Below, piece by piece: positions 55,586 through 64,000 of a DNA stretch of 64,000 nucleotides. Source of the stretch: Zoogloea sp. (lineage in GTDB: Bacteria > Pseudomonadota > Gammaproteobacteria > Burkholderiales > Rhodocyclaceae); the NCBI RefSeq assembly GCF_028689785.1, contig NZ_JAQVCN010000005.1:62001-126000 (forward strand). Reading direction: 5' to 3'. Positions within the stretch are counted from its first letter, which is position 1. Each line of letters opens with the position of its first letter. The translations under genes were made by a program, and so were the position numbers. The notes under the pieces were generated by a model that saw only the letters and a program-made list of their open reading frames with translations, made no database searches and was not told the origin of the DNA.

Positions 55586-56386
55586 ATGAAGGCCAGGACC
55601 ACCCTTTACGAACTGCTCGGGCTTGGCCCTGACGCCACCGAGGCCGAGATCCGCGCCGCGCATCTGCTGCTGGTCGAGCGCTACCAGTCGGGCACGCACG
55701 GCCTGCCGCCGGTGGATGCGGACAACCGCATCAAGGCCATCAAGGAGGCTTACTGGATTCTCTCCGAGCCCGGCCGGCGTGCCGCCTACGACGCCAGCTT
55801 GATCCAGGCCAAGGCTTCATCGCCGCTCCCGCTGGCAGATGGCGGCCTGCCCTTGAAGGTGGAGATCAGTGACGTCAAATGGACACCCGGCCGCATCATG
55901 CTGACCATCATCGGCGGCTTGATGATCGTCGGTATGGTCATCCAGATATTTTTCTCCCTGTTCGCCTTCAAGCAGGCCGGGCGGGCGGCCAGCGGCGAGA
56001 TGGCCGCCGAGGCCCAGGAGCGGGTGATGGCTGCTGAACGGCGTCAGATGTACGGCAACATGAGTGACGCGGAGATCGCCGAGCAGGAGAGCCGGGAGCG
56101 TCAGGAACGGGCCGACTCCGCCAGCCGCTACGAGCAGGAGCGCCAGGAGCGGGCCCGCCGGGACGAGGAGCGTCGGCGTGAGGAGGCTTTGCGCGAGCGC
56201 ACCTACTACGCCGACCGGGTGTCCTCCGACCTGGAGCGTGCCGAGCATGCCGCCCGCCAGCAGGCCGAGCGCGAGAAACGCCAGAAGGAAGAGGCCGAGC
56301 GCCGTGTCGAGATGGAAGAGCAGCGGCGCGTGCAGGAGCGCCTGTCCCGGGAGCGCGCGCGCTGGCAGCAGGAGCTGCGCAACTGA
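55586..56386 (+). CDS. Membrane protein with degenerate J domain
   Basis: A 266-aa protein. The N-terminus (about 5-70) has a J-domain layout (LYELLGLGPDATEAEIRAAHLLLVERY, then IKEAYWILSEPGRRAAYD), but the HPD loop is replaced by QSG, so it should not stimulate DnaK in the usual way. A membrane helix (about 105-130) and a long Glu/Arg-rich coiled coil (about 140-265) follow. It is a stand-alone gene before dbpA. The function is unknown. Confidence 0.82.
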   Translation: MKARTTLYELLGLGPDATEAEIRAAHLLLVERYQSGTHGLPPVDADNRIKAIKEAYWILSEPGRRAAYDASLIQAKASSPLPLADGGLPLKVEISDVKWTPGRIMLTIIGGLMIVGMVIQIFFSLFAFKQAGRAASGEMAAEAQERVMAAERRQMYGNMSDAEIAEQESRERQERADSASRYEQERQERARRDEERRREEALRERTYYADRVSSDLERAEHAARQQAEREKRQKEEAERRVEMEEQRRVQERLSRERARWQQELRN

Positions 56387-56489
56387 GGGGTTGCGCTGGC
56401 TGCACATGGTGCCGGCAGTTTTGTGGGTTTGTGGGGGAAGGATCTGCCGTTCGGCCTGATTTCGGCCCCGCTTTCCGGGATAATCCGGC

Positions 56490-57956
<1,467 letters not shown>

Positions 57957-58009
57957 ACTGGCGCGTCCGCTGCAACGACCGATCAACCGCCCTGTACGGG
58001 GTCTCCATC

Positions 58010-58684
58010 ATGGCCGACAACGCCCACCGCTTTCCGGATGCCGATGTGGCAGCCATCTACCGCGTGATCGCCGAACGGCGTGACATGCGCCACTTTCGCC
58101 CGGATCCGGTCGATCCGGACCTGCTGGCGCGGCTCCTGTGGGCCGCCCACCACGCCCCCAGCGTGGGCTACATGCAGCCCTGGCGCTTCATCCGCATCAC
58201 CGACCGGGGCCTGCGGGAGCGCATGCATGCGCTGGTCGAGGTGGAGCGCTGTGCCACCGCCCGGGCCTTGGGCGAGCGCGAAGAGGATTTCATGCGTCTC
58301 AAGGTGGAAGGCCTGCTGGAGGCCGGTGAGGTGATCGTGGTGGCCCTGGCCGACGGGCGCGAGAAGCACGTCTTCGGCCGCCGCACCCTGCCCGAGATGG
58401 ACCTGGCCTCGGTGGCCTGTGCCATCCAGAACATGTGGCTGGCGGCGCGGGCCGAGGGCATCGGCCTGGGCTGGGTGTCGATCTTCGACCCGGCGGCCCT
58501 GGCCGAGCTGCTGGGCATGCCGGCGGGGGCCAGGCCGGTGGCCATCCTGTGCATCGGCCATGTGGAGGCCTTCTACCCCCGTCCGATGCTGGAGATCCAC
58601 CAGTGGGCCGAGCGCATGCCCCTGGATACCGTGGTCTTCGAGAACGGCTGGCAGGCGCCCGCGGTTTCTGCCGACGCGGGGTGA
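58010..58684 (+). CDS. bluB: BluB, 5,6-dimethylbenzimidazole synthase
   Basis: A 224-aa flavin-destructase of the nitroreductase fold that turns FMNH2 into DMB, the lower ligand of B12. RRDMRHFRPDPVDPDLLARL, AAHHAPSVGYMQPWRFI and AIQNMWLAARAEGIGLGWVSIF are the BluB signature. It supplies CobT, encoded 40 kb away in this window. It is convergent with the HTH gene, with a 1-nt gap. Confidence 0.95.
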   Translation: MADNAHRFPDADVAAIYRVIAERRDMRHFRPDPVDPDLLARLLWAAHHAPSVGYMQPWRFIRITDRGLRERMHALVEVERCATARALGEREEDFMRLKVEGLLEAGEVIVVALADGREKHVFGRRTLPEMDLASVACAIQNMWLAARAEGIGLGWVSIFDPAALAELLGMPAGARPVAILCIGHVEAFYPRPMLEIHQWAERMPLDTVVFENGWQAPAVSADAG

Positions 58685-58685
58685 T

Positions 58686-59021
58686 TCAGGTGCCGGTGTT
58701 GCCGGCCAGCCGGCCCGGCGGGGTGGCCAGGCCGTCGGCCCCGATGGGCAGCAGCTTCTGCAGGGCCTGGATGTAGCGTTGCAGGGCGGCCAGGCCGGTG
58801 GGCGTCATGCTGTAGCGGGTTTGGGCCCGGCCGGGCCCTTCGCTGCGTTGCAGGCTCACGTAGTCGGCGGCGATGAGCTTCTTCAGATGTGACTCCAGGT
58901 TGCCGTCGGACACCTCCAGGCTGCGCTTGAGTTCAGAAAAGCTGGCCTCACCTGCGCCTGCCAGAAAGGCGGCGAGCTGGGTGCGCAGGGGCTGGTGCAG
59001 GAGGGGATCGAGGGCTTCCAT
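58686..59021 (-). CDS. Winged-helix (HTH_34-type) transcriptional regulator
   Basis: About 111 aa. DPLLHQPLRTQLAAFLAG, ASFSELKRSLEVSDGNLESHLKKL and RYSMTPTGLAALQRYI match the small winged-helix repressor family with the S/TDGNLxxHL recognition helix. It is third in a same-strand run after a membrane protein and a lipoprotein. A promoter with tandem palindromes lies before the first gene (60563-60607), making it a likely autorepressor. ATG 59021 is chosen over an upstream GTG. Confidence 0.85.
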   Translation of the reverse strand: MEALDPLLHQPLRTQLAAFLAGAGEASFSELKRSLEVSDGNLESHLKKLIAADYVSLQRSEGPGRAQTRYSMTPTGLAALQRYIQALQKLLPIGADGLATPPGRLAGNTGT

Positions 59022-59055
59022 GGGCTGCTGGCCCGCCGGAGCGGGCACCGAATGT

Positions 59056-59454
59056 CTATTTCAGGTTGAATTCTGCCCGCATCGAGCCCGGATTGCGCCC
59101 GTCCTGTTCGCCGGGGACGCGGATTTCGAAGTTTCCACCCACAACCTCGTTGCCAGCTTTCCAGTTCTTGCCGTCCAGGCTGGCCCACTGCTTGTAGGTG
59201 TAGACGTCCTGGCGGGTGCGCACGGTGAGGGTGCTGCGGGCTTCCCCGTCGAGCAGGCTGCCGTGAATACGCGCCTCGATCGGCAGGGGGGCGCCCGCCG
59301 GGTAGAGCAGGATGTAGGGTTGGCCGGCGGGGGCTTGTTCGCCAAAGCGGACAACGGGCAGGCGGGCCAGCTCATCGGCGCCCGGTTTGCCGAAACTGGC
59401 GCAGCCCGCCAGGGCGAGGGTGGCAAGGGTGGCCGCAGAAAGACGCAGGATCAC
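59056..59454 (-). CDS. Putative lipoprotein of unknown function
   Basis: A 132-aa protein. Lipobox LALAGC near residue 18. The mature part has YILLYPAGAPLPIEARIHG and YTYKQWASLDGKNWKAG, with no recognised domain. It lies between the membrane protein and the HTH regulator and is likely cotranscribed with both. Confidence 0.75.
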   Translation of the reverse strand: MILRLSAATLATLALAGCASFGKPGADELARLPVVRFGEQAPAGQPYILLYPAGAPLPIEARIHGSLLDGEARSTLTVRTRQDVYTYKQWASLDGKNWKAGNEVVGGNFEIRVPGEQDGRNPGSMRAEFNLK

Positions 59455-59487
59455 GGTAGGACTCCTTAGGGACGTGGGAAAACGGGA

Positions 59488-60540
59488 CTACTGACGGGCG
59501 TTGCCGCCGTGGAAATCCACCACCAGGGCGGATTCGACCTGCGGCCCGTGGGCCGGATCGAGACTGGCGCGCATCCACGGAATGGAGATCCAGTGGGTTT
59601 CCCGGGCCAGCCGCCAGGGGCCGCCGGGGGCGCGCACGTCGCCGGTGGGTTGGCCATCGCGCAGCAGGACCTCCAGGGGCTGGTCGAGGGTCAGGGGCAG
59701 GATGGCATCGGCACTTGGGCGGAAGAGGTCGCCCGACACCTCGACCCGCACCGGCACGCGGGTGCCGGCCGGCAGGCTGACGATGCGGGTGCCCGCCAGA
59801 TCGGTGCCGGCAAGGAAGGCCTCCAGGGGCGTGACCGGCACCTCGGGCGGCTGCAGTGCAGAGGCGTAGCGGTGGCCGGCGAAGGGGGCGGCCAGCACCA
59901 GCACCGTCCAACCGGCGGCCTGGGCCAGGCGCAGGGTGAAGGGGCGCGCACGGCCATGGTCCAGGAGGCCCGACAGCATCGGCAGGCCCAGCCCGAATAC
60001 CGAGGCGGCGATCCACTTCATGGTCTCGAATGGCAGGCGCGCCGCCAACCCGGCGACCCCGATGGCGATGATGATGCCTCCGGCCCATTCCAGCACTTCT
60101 TCCGAGAACAGGCCGTGCACATACAGGGCCAGACCGATCAGTACCAGCCAGACGGTGCACAGCATGTAGGCGCCGCCGAAGAAGAAGGTGGCGAAGGTGA
60201 ATAGTGTGCCGATGCCCATCAGCAACCACAGCAGCTTGACTACCTGGCGATGGATGAAGGACCAGGTTTCGTCCCGGGCCGCCTTGACCCGGCCTGTCAG
60301 GTGCCAGTCGGCCCAGCCGGCGCTCCCCAACACTAGGGCGATCCAGGCCAGCCATATCAGGGCTCGCTGGGTGGTGTCGGGGATCTGTTCGGCGGTGAAG
60401 ACGGCATCGCTGGACAGAAACAGCCCTGCACCGGCGAGACCCCACAGCACCAGGCTGTGGCGCTCCATGCGCAGGTTGCGCTGGCCGCGCACTAGCATGG
60501 ACTGGATGGTGTCGAGCTGGCGTGAGATGGGGTCGGCCAT
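59488..60540 (-). CDS. Multi-pass membrane protein of unknown function
   Basis: A 350-aa protein. The N-terminal amphipathic region (residues 1-25, MADPISRQLDTIQSML) precedes about seven hydrophobic helices (30-225), then a C-terminal extracytoplasmic beta-rich domain (about 235-350). I recognise no family. It is the first gene of an operon with a lipoprotein and an HTH regulator, behind a strong regulated promoter. Confidence 0.78.
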   Translation of the reverse strand: MADPISRQLDTIQSMLVRGQRNLRMERHSLVLWGLAGAGLFLSSDAVFTAEQIPDTTQRALIWLAWIALVLGSAGWADWHLTGRVKAARDETWSFIHRQVVKLLWLLMGIGTLFTFATFFFGGAYMLCTVWLVLIGLALYVHGLFSEEVLEWAGGIIIAIGVAGLAARLPFETMKWIAASVFGLGLPMLSGLLDHGRARPFTLRLAQAAGWTVLVLAAPFAGHRYASALQPPEVPVTPLEAFLAGTDLAGTRIVSLPAGTRVPVRVEVSGDLFRPSADAILPLTLDQPLEVLLRDGQPTGDVRAPGGPWRLARETHWISIPWMRASLDPAHGPQVESALVVDFHGGNARQ

Positions 60541-60562
60541 GATCGGGAATTCCGCATGAATT

Positions 60563-60607
60563 AACTCTGTAGTTCAGAGTTATAAGCTCTGAATTGCAGA
60601 GTGTCAA
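60563..60607 (-). promoter_or_regulatory. Sigma-70 promoter with tandem operator palindromes
   Basis: On the minus strand, TTGACA (60602-60607) and TATAAC (60579-60584) are separated by exactly 17 bp. Two palindromes overlap it: AACTCTG-N5-CAGAGTT (60563-60581, over the -10/start) and CTCTG-N5-CAGAG (60587-60601, within the spacer). Their centres are 22 bp apart. A further stem TTCAGAG/CTCTGAA links them. They are probably bound by the HTH regulator at 58686-59021. Confidence 0.78.
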
Positions 60608-60697
60608 CGATCGGGTGATCCGCCGAACGGTCTGGCGGTGTCGCGGCGAGCCGCTACAATGCCGCCTCCCTTTCTTCAGCACGGATCGTCTCCCGCC

Positions 60698-61606
60698 ATG
60701 TGGTTCCGCAATCTCCAGATCTACCGTCTCCCCGAAAACTGGGGGCTGACCGTCGAAACCCTCAACGAAAAGCTCGCAGCCCGGCCCTTTGCACCCTGTG
60801 GCAGTCAGGACATGGCGAGCCGGGGCTGGAGTTCGCCGACCAAGGATGATCGCTTCGTGCTGGCCGTAGGCGGGCACTACCTGGTGGCGCTGATGGTGGA
60901 GCAGAAGCTGCTGCCCTCGTCGGTGGTCAATGAAGTGGCGGCCGACAAGGCCGAGCAGATCGAGGCCCAACAGGGCTTCAAGCCCGGCCGCAAGCAGATG
61001 AAGGAGATCAAGGAGGCGGTGCTGCAGGAGTTGCTGCCCCGGGCCTTCACCCGGCGCCGCAAGGTGTACAGCTGGATCGACCCGAAGGGCGGCTGGCTGG
61101 TGATCGACGCAGCCAGCCCGGCCCGTGCCGAGGAAGTGCTGGATGCCCTGCGTGACACCCTGGACGAACTCCCGGTGAAGATGGTCAAGACCCAGCTTTC
61201 GCCAGTATCGGTGATGACCGACTGGTTGGCGGCCAACCAGGCCAGCGGCAACTTCACCATCGACCTGGACTGCGAGCTGCGCGCGGTTACCGACGAGAAG
61301 GCCGCCGTGCGTTATGTGCGCCACGCCCTCGATGGCAAGGACGTGCAGGACCACCTGGCTGCCGGCAAGCTGCCGACGCGTCTGGCGATGACCTTCGACG
61401 ACCGTATCTCGATCATCCTGACCGAAAAAATGGAGATCAAGCGGGTGGCCTTCCTCGACGTGATCAAGGAAGAAGCCGAACGTCAGGCCGACGCCGCCGA
61501 CATGCAGATGGAAGCCGATTTCGCCCTGATGAGCGGCGAGCTGTCGCGCCTGATCCCGGCATTGCTGGAAGTGTTGGGCGGCGAGGTGAAGGACGCGGTG
61601 ATCTGA
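60698..61606 (+). CDS. rdgC: RdgC, recombination-associated protein
   Basis: About 302 aa. MWFRNLQIYRL, FAPCGSQDMASRGWSSP and LLPSSVVNEV, then LPRAFTRRRKVYSWIDP and LAMTFDDRISIILTEKMEIKRV, are RdgC signatures. It forms a ring on DNA and modulates RecA. ATG 60698 is chosen over an upstream frame opening at 60638 because MWFRNL is the conserved N-terminus. Confidence 0.95.
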   Translation: MWFRNLQIYRLPENWGLTVETLNEKLAARPFAPCGSQDMASRGWSSPTKDDRFVLAVGGHYLVALMVEQKLLPSSVVNEVAADKAEQIEAQQGFKPGRKQMKEIKEAVLQELLPRAFTRRRKVYSWIDPKGGWLVIDAASPARAEEVLDALRDTLDELPVKMVKTQLSPVSVMTDWLAANQASGNFTIDLDCELRAVTDEKAAVRYVRHALDGKDVQDHLAAGKLPTRLAMTFDDRISIILTEKMEIKRVAFLDVIKEEAERQADAADMQMEADFALMSGELSRLIPALLEVLGGEVKDAVI

Positions 61607-61626
61607 ACGGGCGCAGGCTTGACCCC

Positions 61627-61646
61627 ACGGGTACTCCGGTACCCGT
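61627..61646 (+). terminator. Hairpin after rdgC
   Basis: ACGGGTAC-TCCG-GTACCCGT, perfect 8-bp arms, lies 20 nt past the rdgC stop in a convergent gap. No U-run follows. Confidence 0.45.
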
Positions 61647-61680
61647 AAGGGGGCAGTACATCTGCCAGCCTTGCCTCCCC

Positions 61681-62265
61681 CTAGGGCAGGAACACCGGAT
61701 CGGACAGCACCAGGGTGCCGTCGGCGCGCATCATCAGGTTGCGGGGGTTGAGGATGTCCGGCTGCACGGGGTATTCCTCAATGAAGTCAGACAGGGCGGC
61801 GACGGCCTGGACCAGGCTCGCAGGCAGGTCGGGCGGCGGTTCGCGGCTGATGTGGTAGAGGGCCAGGCGGCCGCGGTTGACGCCCATGTTGGCCCATTTC
61901 TCGCAGCCCTCCCAATAGGCCCGGGAGAGCCGCTGGGCGAGCGCTTCGGCTTCACCCGAAACGGGCAGCAGATGTTCGATCTCGAGCAGGCGGAAGGAGT
62001 AGCCAGAGCTGGCCTTGCCAATGATGCCGTGGTCGTGGAACAGGCGCGGAAAGTGGATGCCGGTGGGGCGGTCGTCGGCGGCCAGGTAGAAGTAGTCGGC
62101 CGGTGAGCTGACGATCTTGAAGACTCGCTGGCCGTCGCCAGGCGTGAGGACGATGGAGGATTCCCCCCGCCCGAGTTCGGGCAGGCCGTCGAGCAGGGGG
62201 TGGGCCGGCACTGGATCAGGCAGGCTGATGCCGGCCTGCCCGGTTCCGGCTGTAGGGGGGATCAT
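61681..62265 (-). CDS. Small kinase-fold (PK-like) protein downstream of fabI
   Basis: A 194-aa protein. LGRGESSIVLTPGDGQRVFKI resembles a glycine loop plus VFK Lys, and VQPDILNPRNLMMRADGTLVLSDPVFLP resembles the HxDxxxxN catalytic loop plus DFG-like SDPV, with no His-Arg-Asp triad. It may be a divergent or inactive kinase/aminoglycoside-phosphotransferase-like protein. It starts 15 nt after fabI and is probably cotranscribed with it. Confidence 0.68.
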   Translation of the reverse strand: MIPPTAGTGQAGISLPDPVPAHPLLDGLPELGRGESSIVLTPGDGQRVFKIVSSPADYFYLAADDRPTGIHFPRLFHDHGIIGKASSGYSFRLLEIEHLLPVSGEAEALAQRLSRAYWEGCEKWANMGVNRGRLALYHISREPPPDLPASLVQAVAALSDFIEEYPVQPDILNPRNLMMRADGTLVLSDPVFLP

Positions 62266-62280
62266 GGCGAACCCGAGGAT

Positions 62281-63060
62281 TTACCCGATGATGTTGTATC
62301 CGGCATCGACGAAGTGCACGCCACCGGACATGTTGCGGCCGGCGTCGGAGACCAGGAAGGCGGTCAGTGCGCCGATGTCTTCCGGGGTCACCAGGCGGTG
62401 CAGCGGGGAACGATCCACTGCCGCCGCCATCAGGCCGTCAAAGCCGGCAATGCCGGAGGCGGCACGGGTCATCAGCGGGCCCGGGGAGATGGCATTGACG
62501 CGGATGTTCTTGGGGCCCAGTTCGAAAGCCATGTAGCGGGTGGCGGCTTCGAGCGCGGCCTTGCACAGGCCCATCACGCCGTAGTTGGCGATGACCTTTT
62601 CGCTGCCCAGGTAGGTCATGGTGATCAGCGAGCCGCCACCGGCCTTTTCGAACAGGGGCTCGGCCTTGCGGGCCAGGCGCACGAAGGAGTGGGTGGACAC
62701 GTCCATGGCCAGGGCGAAGCCGTCGGCGGAGGTGTCGACCACGCGGCCGTGCAGGTCGTCGCGCTTGGCGAAGGCCATGGAGTGGATGGCGAAGTCGAGC
62801 TTGCCGTACTTGGTGTCGATCTTGGCGAAGACCTCGTCCATGGTCTCGGGCTTGGTCACGTCGAGCAGCAGCACGTCTTCGACACCCAGGCGGCTGACGA
62901 TGGGCTCCAGGAAGGCGAGGGTCTTCTCGTTCTGGTAGGTGATGACGACTTTTGCGCCAGCCTCGATGCAGGCCTCGGCAACGCCGGTGGAGATGGACTT
63001 TTCATTGGCAATGCCGGTGATCAGGCCGACCTTGCCTTCGAGATTGATGATGGGTTTCAT
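62281..63060 (-). CDS. fabI: FabI, enoyl-ACP reductase [NADH]
   Basis: A 259-aa SDR-fold enzyme of fatty-acid elongation. The N-terminus GLITGIANEKSISTGVA is the FabI NAD loop, SMAFAKRDDLHG follows, and the active-site region has Y-x6-K (NYGVMGLCKAALEA). FELGPKNIRVNAISPGPLMTRAA is typical. It is divergent from the HAD gene (135-nt gap). Confidence 0.96.
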   Translation of the reverse strand: MKPIINLEGKVGLITGIANEKSISTGVAEACIEAGAKVVITYQNEKTLAFLEPIVSRLGVEDVLLLDVTKPETMDEVFAKIDTKYGKLDFAIHSMAFAKRDDLHGRVVDTSADGFALAMDVSTHSFVRLARKAEPLFEKAGGGSLITMTYLGSEKVIANYGVMGLCKAALEAATRYMAFELGPKNIRVNAISPGPLMTRAASGIAGFDGLMAAAVDRSPLHRLVTPEDIGALTAFLVSDAGRNMSGGVHFVDAGYNIIG

Positions 63061-63195
63061 GGCTGGACTCCGTTGGAACGAGAAAAATTACCGCACTGCA
63101 GCAATCGCTGACCTTAGAATAGTCTAACGTGACTGTTACATAGTCATTTTTCGATTAACGGCAAGTTTCCGCCTTTTCTCAGTGCTCTTGTTGCG

Positions 63196-63705
63196 ATGCA
63201 TCAAAAAACGGCCGAAAACACGCCTCCGGTGGCTCTCTCCCCGGTCTATGTCTTCCTGGATTTCGACGGGGTGACCCATCCGTGGGGTGAGGCGGAGGAC
63301 TTCCGCTGCCTGCCCATGCTGGAGTCCGTGCTGCGGGAGTACCCGGAGACGAGGGTCATCATCTCTTCAGACTGGCGCACCTTGTTTTCCCTTCAGAAGC
63401 TGTCGGCGCGCTTTTCGGAAGATCTCCGCCCACGGGTGATCGACTGCTCGCCCACCATTTTTCCGCGTACGCCCAACGAGCTTTACGGCCTGCGTGAGCG
63501 GGAGGCCCGGCAGTGGCTGGAGCGTCGAGCGCCCACAGCCGAGTGGCTGGCCGTGGATGATGCCCCCGGCAACTGGCCGACCCGCGCCCGGCTGGTGCTG
63601 ACGGATTTCAAGCAGGGCTTCACCGACGAGGATGCGGGCCGCATGCGGCGCCTGCTTGAGGCTTTTCGCAGCGGGGAGTTCAAGGCGCCGGAGGCGGCAG
63701 TCTGA
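63196..63705 (+). CDS. HAD-fold phosphatase-like protein
   Basis: A 169-aa protein. VYVFLDFDGVTHPWG (motif I), VIISSDWRTLFS (motif II) and EWLAVDDAPGNWP (motif IV) match the HAD domain sometimes found in RNA-repair 'Swiss army knife' proteins. There is no other domain, and the substrate is unknown. Confidence 0.85.
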   Translation: MHQKTAENTPPVALSPVYVFLDFDGVTHPWGEAEDFRCLPMLESVLREYPETRVIISSDWRTLFSLQKLSARFSEDLRPRVIDCSPTIFPRTPNELYGLREREARQWLERRAPTAEWLAVDDAPGNWPTRARLVLTDFKQGFTDEDAGRMRRLLEAFRSGEFKAPEAAV

Positions 63706-63757
63706 CGGGTCAAGCGGAACGGGCGTTCCGGCGGCGGCCACGCTGACCGGAGGGCCC

Positions 63758-63783
63758 GTGGGGTCGAGTGAATTCGACCCCAC
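63758..63783. repeat. Third GGTCGA-N6-TCGACC palindrome, as a 26-bp hairpin
   Basis: GTGGGGTCGA-GTGAAT-TCGACCCCAC has perfect 10-bp arms. It lies in the convergent gap between the HAD gene and srkA and could act as a bidirectional terminator. It belongs with the copies near 48349 and 48408. Confidence 0.6.
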
Positions 63784-63822
63784 AAGGGGCGTGGTGCCAG
63801 CTTTCGTGGCTTGAGCGCGACC

Positions 63823-64000
63823 TTAGAACAGCCGCGTCAGTGGTGATTCTTCCATCAAGGCCACTTGCTCCCGCAGGGACAGGATCATGTCCTGCCAGTA
63901 GCGCGGGCTGTCGAACCAGCTGAAGGCGGCCGGAAAGGCCGGGTCGTCCCAGCGGGTGGCGATCCAGCCGGCGTAGTGGATCAGGCGCAGGGTGCGCAGG
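63823..64000 (-). CDS. srkA: SrkA/YihE-type stress-response kinase, C-terminal fragment
   Basis: The last 58 residues and stop of a minus-strand gene that continues past the window. RTLRLIHYAGWIATRWDDPAF, then FSWFDSPRYWQDM and a C-terminal LREQ helix, match the end of SrkA (YihE), a Ser/Thr kinase that limits stress-induced cell death. The start is outside the window. Confidence 0.82.
   Translation of the reverse strand, partial: LRTLRLIHYAGWIATRWDDPAFPAAFSWFDSPRYWQDMILSLREQVALMEESPLTRLF

Noticed and set aside
63131-63152. TGACT-N7-AGTCA palindrome in the fabI/HAD gap
   Set aside because: Five-bp arms only, with no matching regulator or second copy; left as background.

Overview
The window is a GC-rich, densely coding chromosome segment from a Gram-negative bacterium, most likely a betaproteobacterium of the Rhodocyclales type (Azospira/Dechloromonas-like). 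This is inferred from gene content and codon use, not from a marker-gene search. I see no rRNA, tRNA, CRISPR array, prophage or insertion sequence. About 65 genes fill the window, often with 1-16 nt overlaps, and no gap exceeds 480 bases.

Layout. 1-3.4 kb: ubiE (cut by the window edge), a DUF971 gene and the phosphate two-component system phoB-phoR. 3.4-10.8 kb: a large conserved protein of unknown function, a HIT hydrolase, a YafJ-type glutamine amidotransferase, a Sir2 deacylase and a SWIM/SNF2 helicase. 10.8-20.1 kb: a D-2-hydroxyacid dehydrogenase, then a vitamin B12 region. In the B12 region a cobalamin riboswitch leads into btuB-btuC-btuD-cobO on the minus strand, and cobU, cobT, cobS and cobC lie on the plus strand with a small I42-type protease-inhibitor-like gene among them. 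bluB, which makes the lower ligand used by CobT, lies 38 kb further on. 20.1-25.4 kb: a Tat-exported multicopper oxidase behind an unusually structured leader, an alpha/beta hydrolase, and a minus-strand pair encoding a Sco protein and a cytochrome c/periplasmic-binding-protein fusion. 25.6-32.1 kb: an orphan GspC-like protein, the pqiA-pqiA-pqiB-pqiC lipid-transport cluster, a ClpP-like protease and a MASE1 sensor kinase.

32.3-45.8 kb is an LPS core/surface-glycan locus: a heptose-7-phosphate kinase with a decayed second domain, a Cys-X5-Arg phosphatase, msbA, a sialyltransferase-like protein, an O-antigen ligase, three AT-richer glycosyltransferase-like genes, two GT9 heptosyltransferases, two GT4 enzymes and a polysaccharide deacetylase. 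45.8-51.7 kb: zntB, glutamate dehydrogenase, the 5-oxoprolinase genes pxpA/C/B and a DUF4197 gene. 51.7-55.4 kb: a thioredoxin-like lipoprotein in front of a MacA/FtsX/LolD-type ABC exporter. 55.6-64 kb: a degenerate J-domain membrane protein, dbpA, bluB, a small HTH-regulated membrane-protein operon with a very clear promoter and tandem operators, rdgC, a kinase-fold protein, fabI, a HAD protein and the C-terminus of srkA.

The most promising signals for new biology are four: the multi-stem RNA-like leader directly before the multicopper oxidase; the cytochrome c/binding-protein fusion paired with Sco; the HTH/lipoprotein/membrane-protein operon with an operator-embedded promoter; and the ClpP-like/MASE1-kinase pair. 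No single region is a clear new defence or mobile system.
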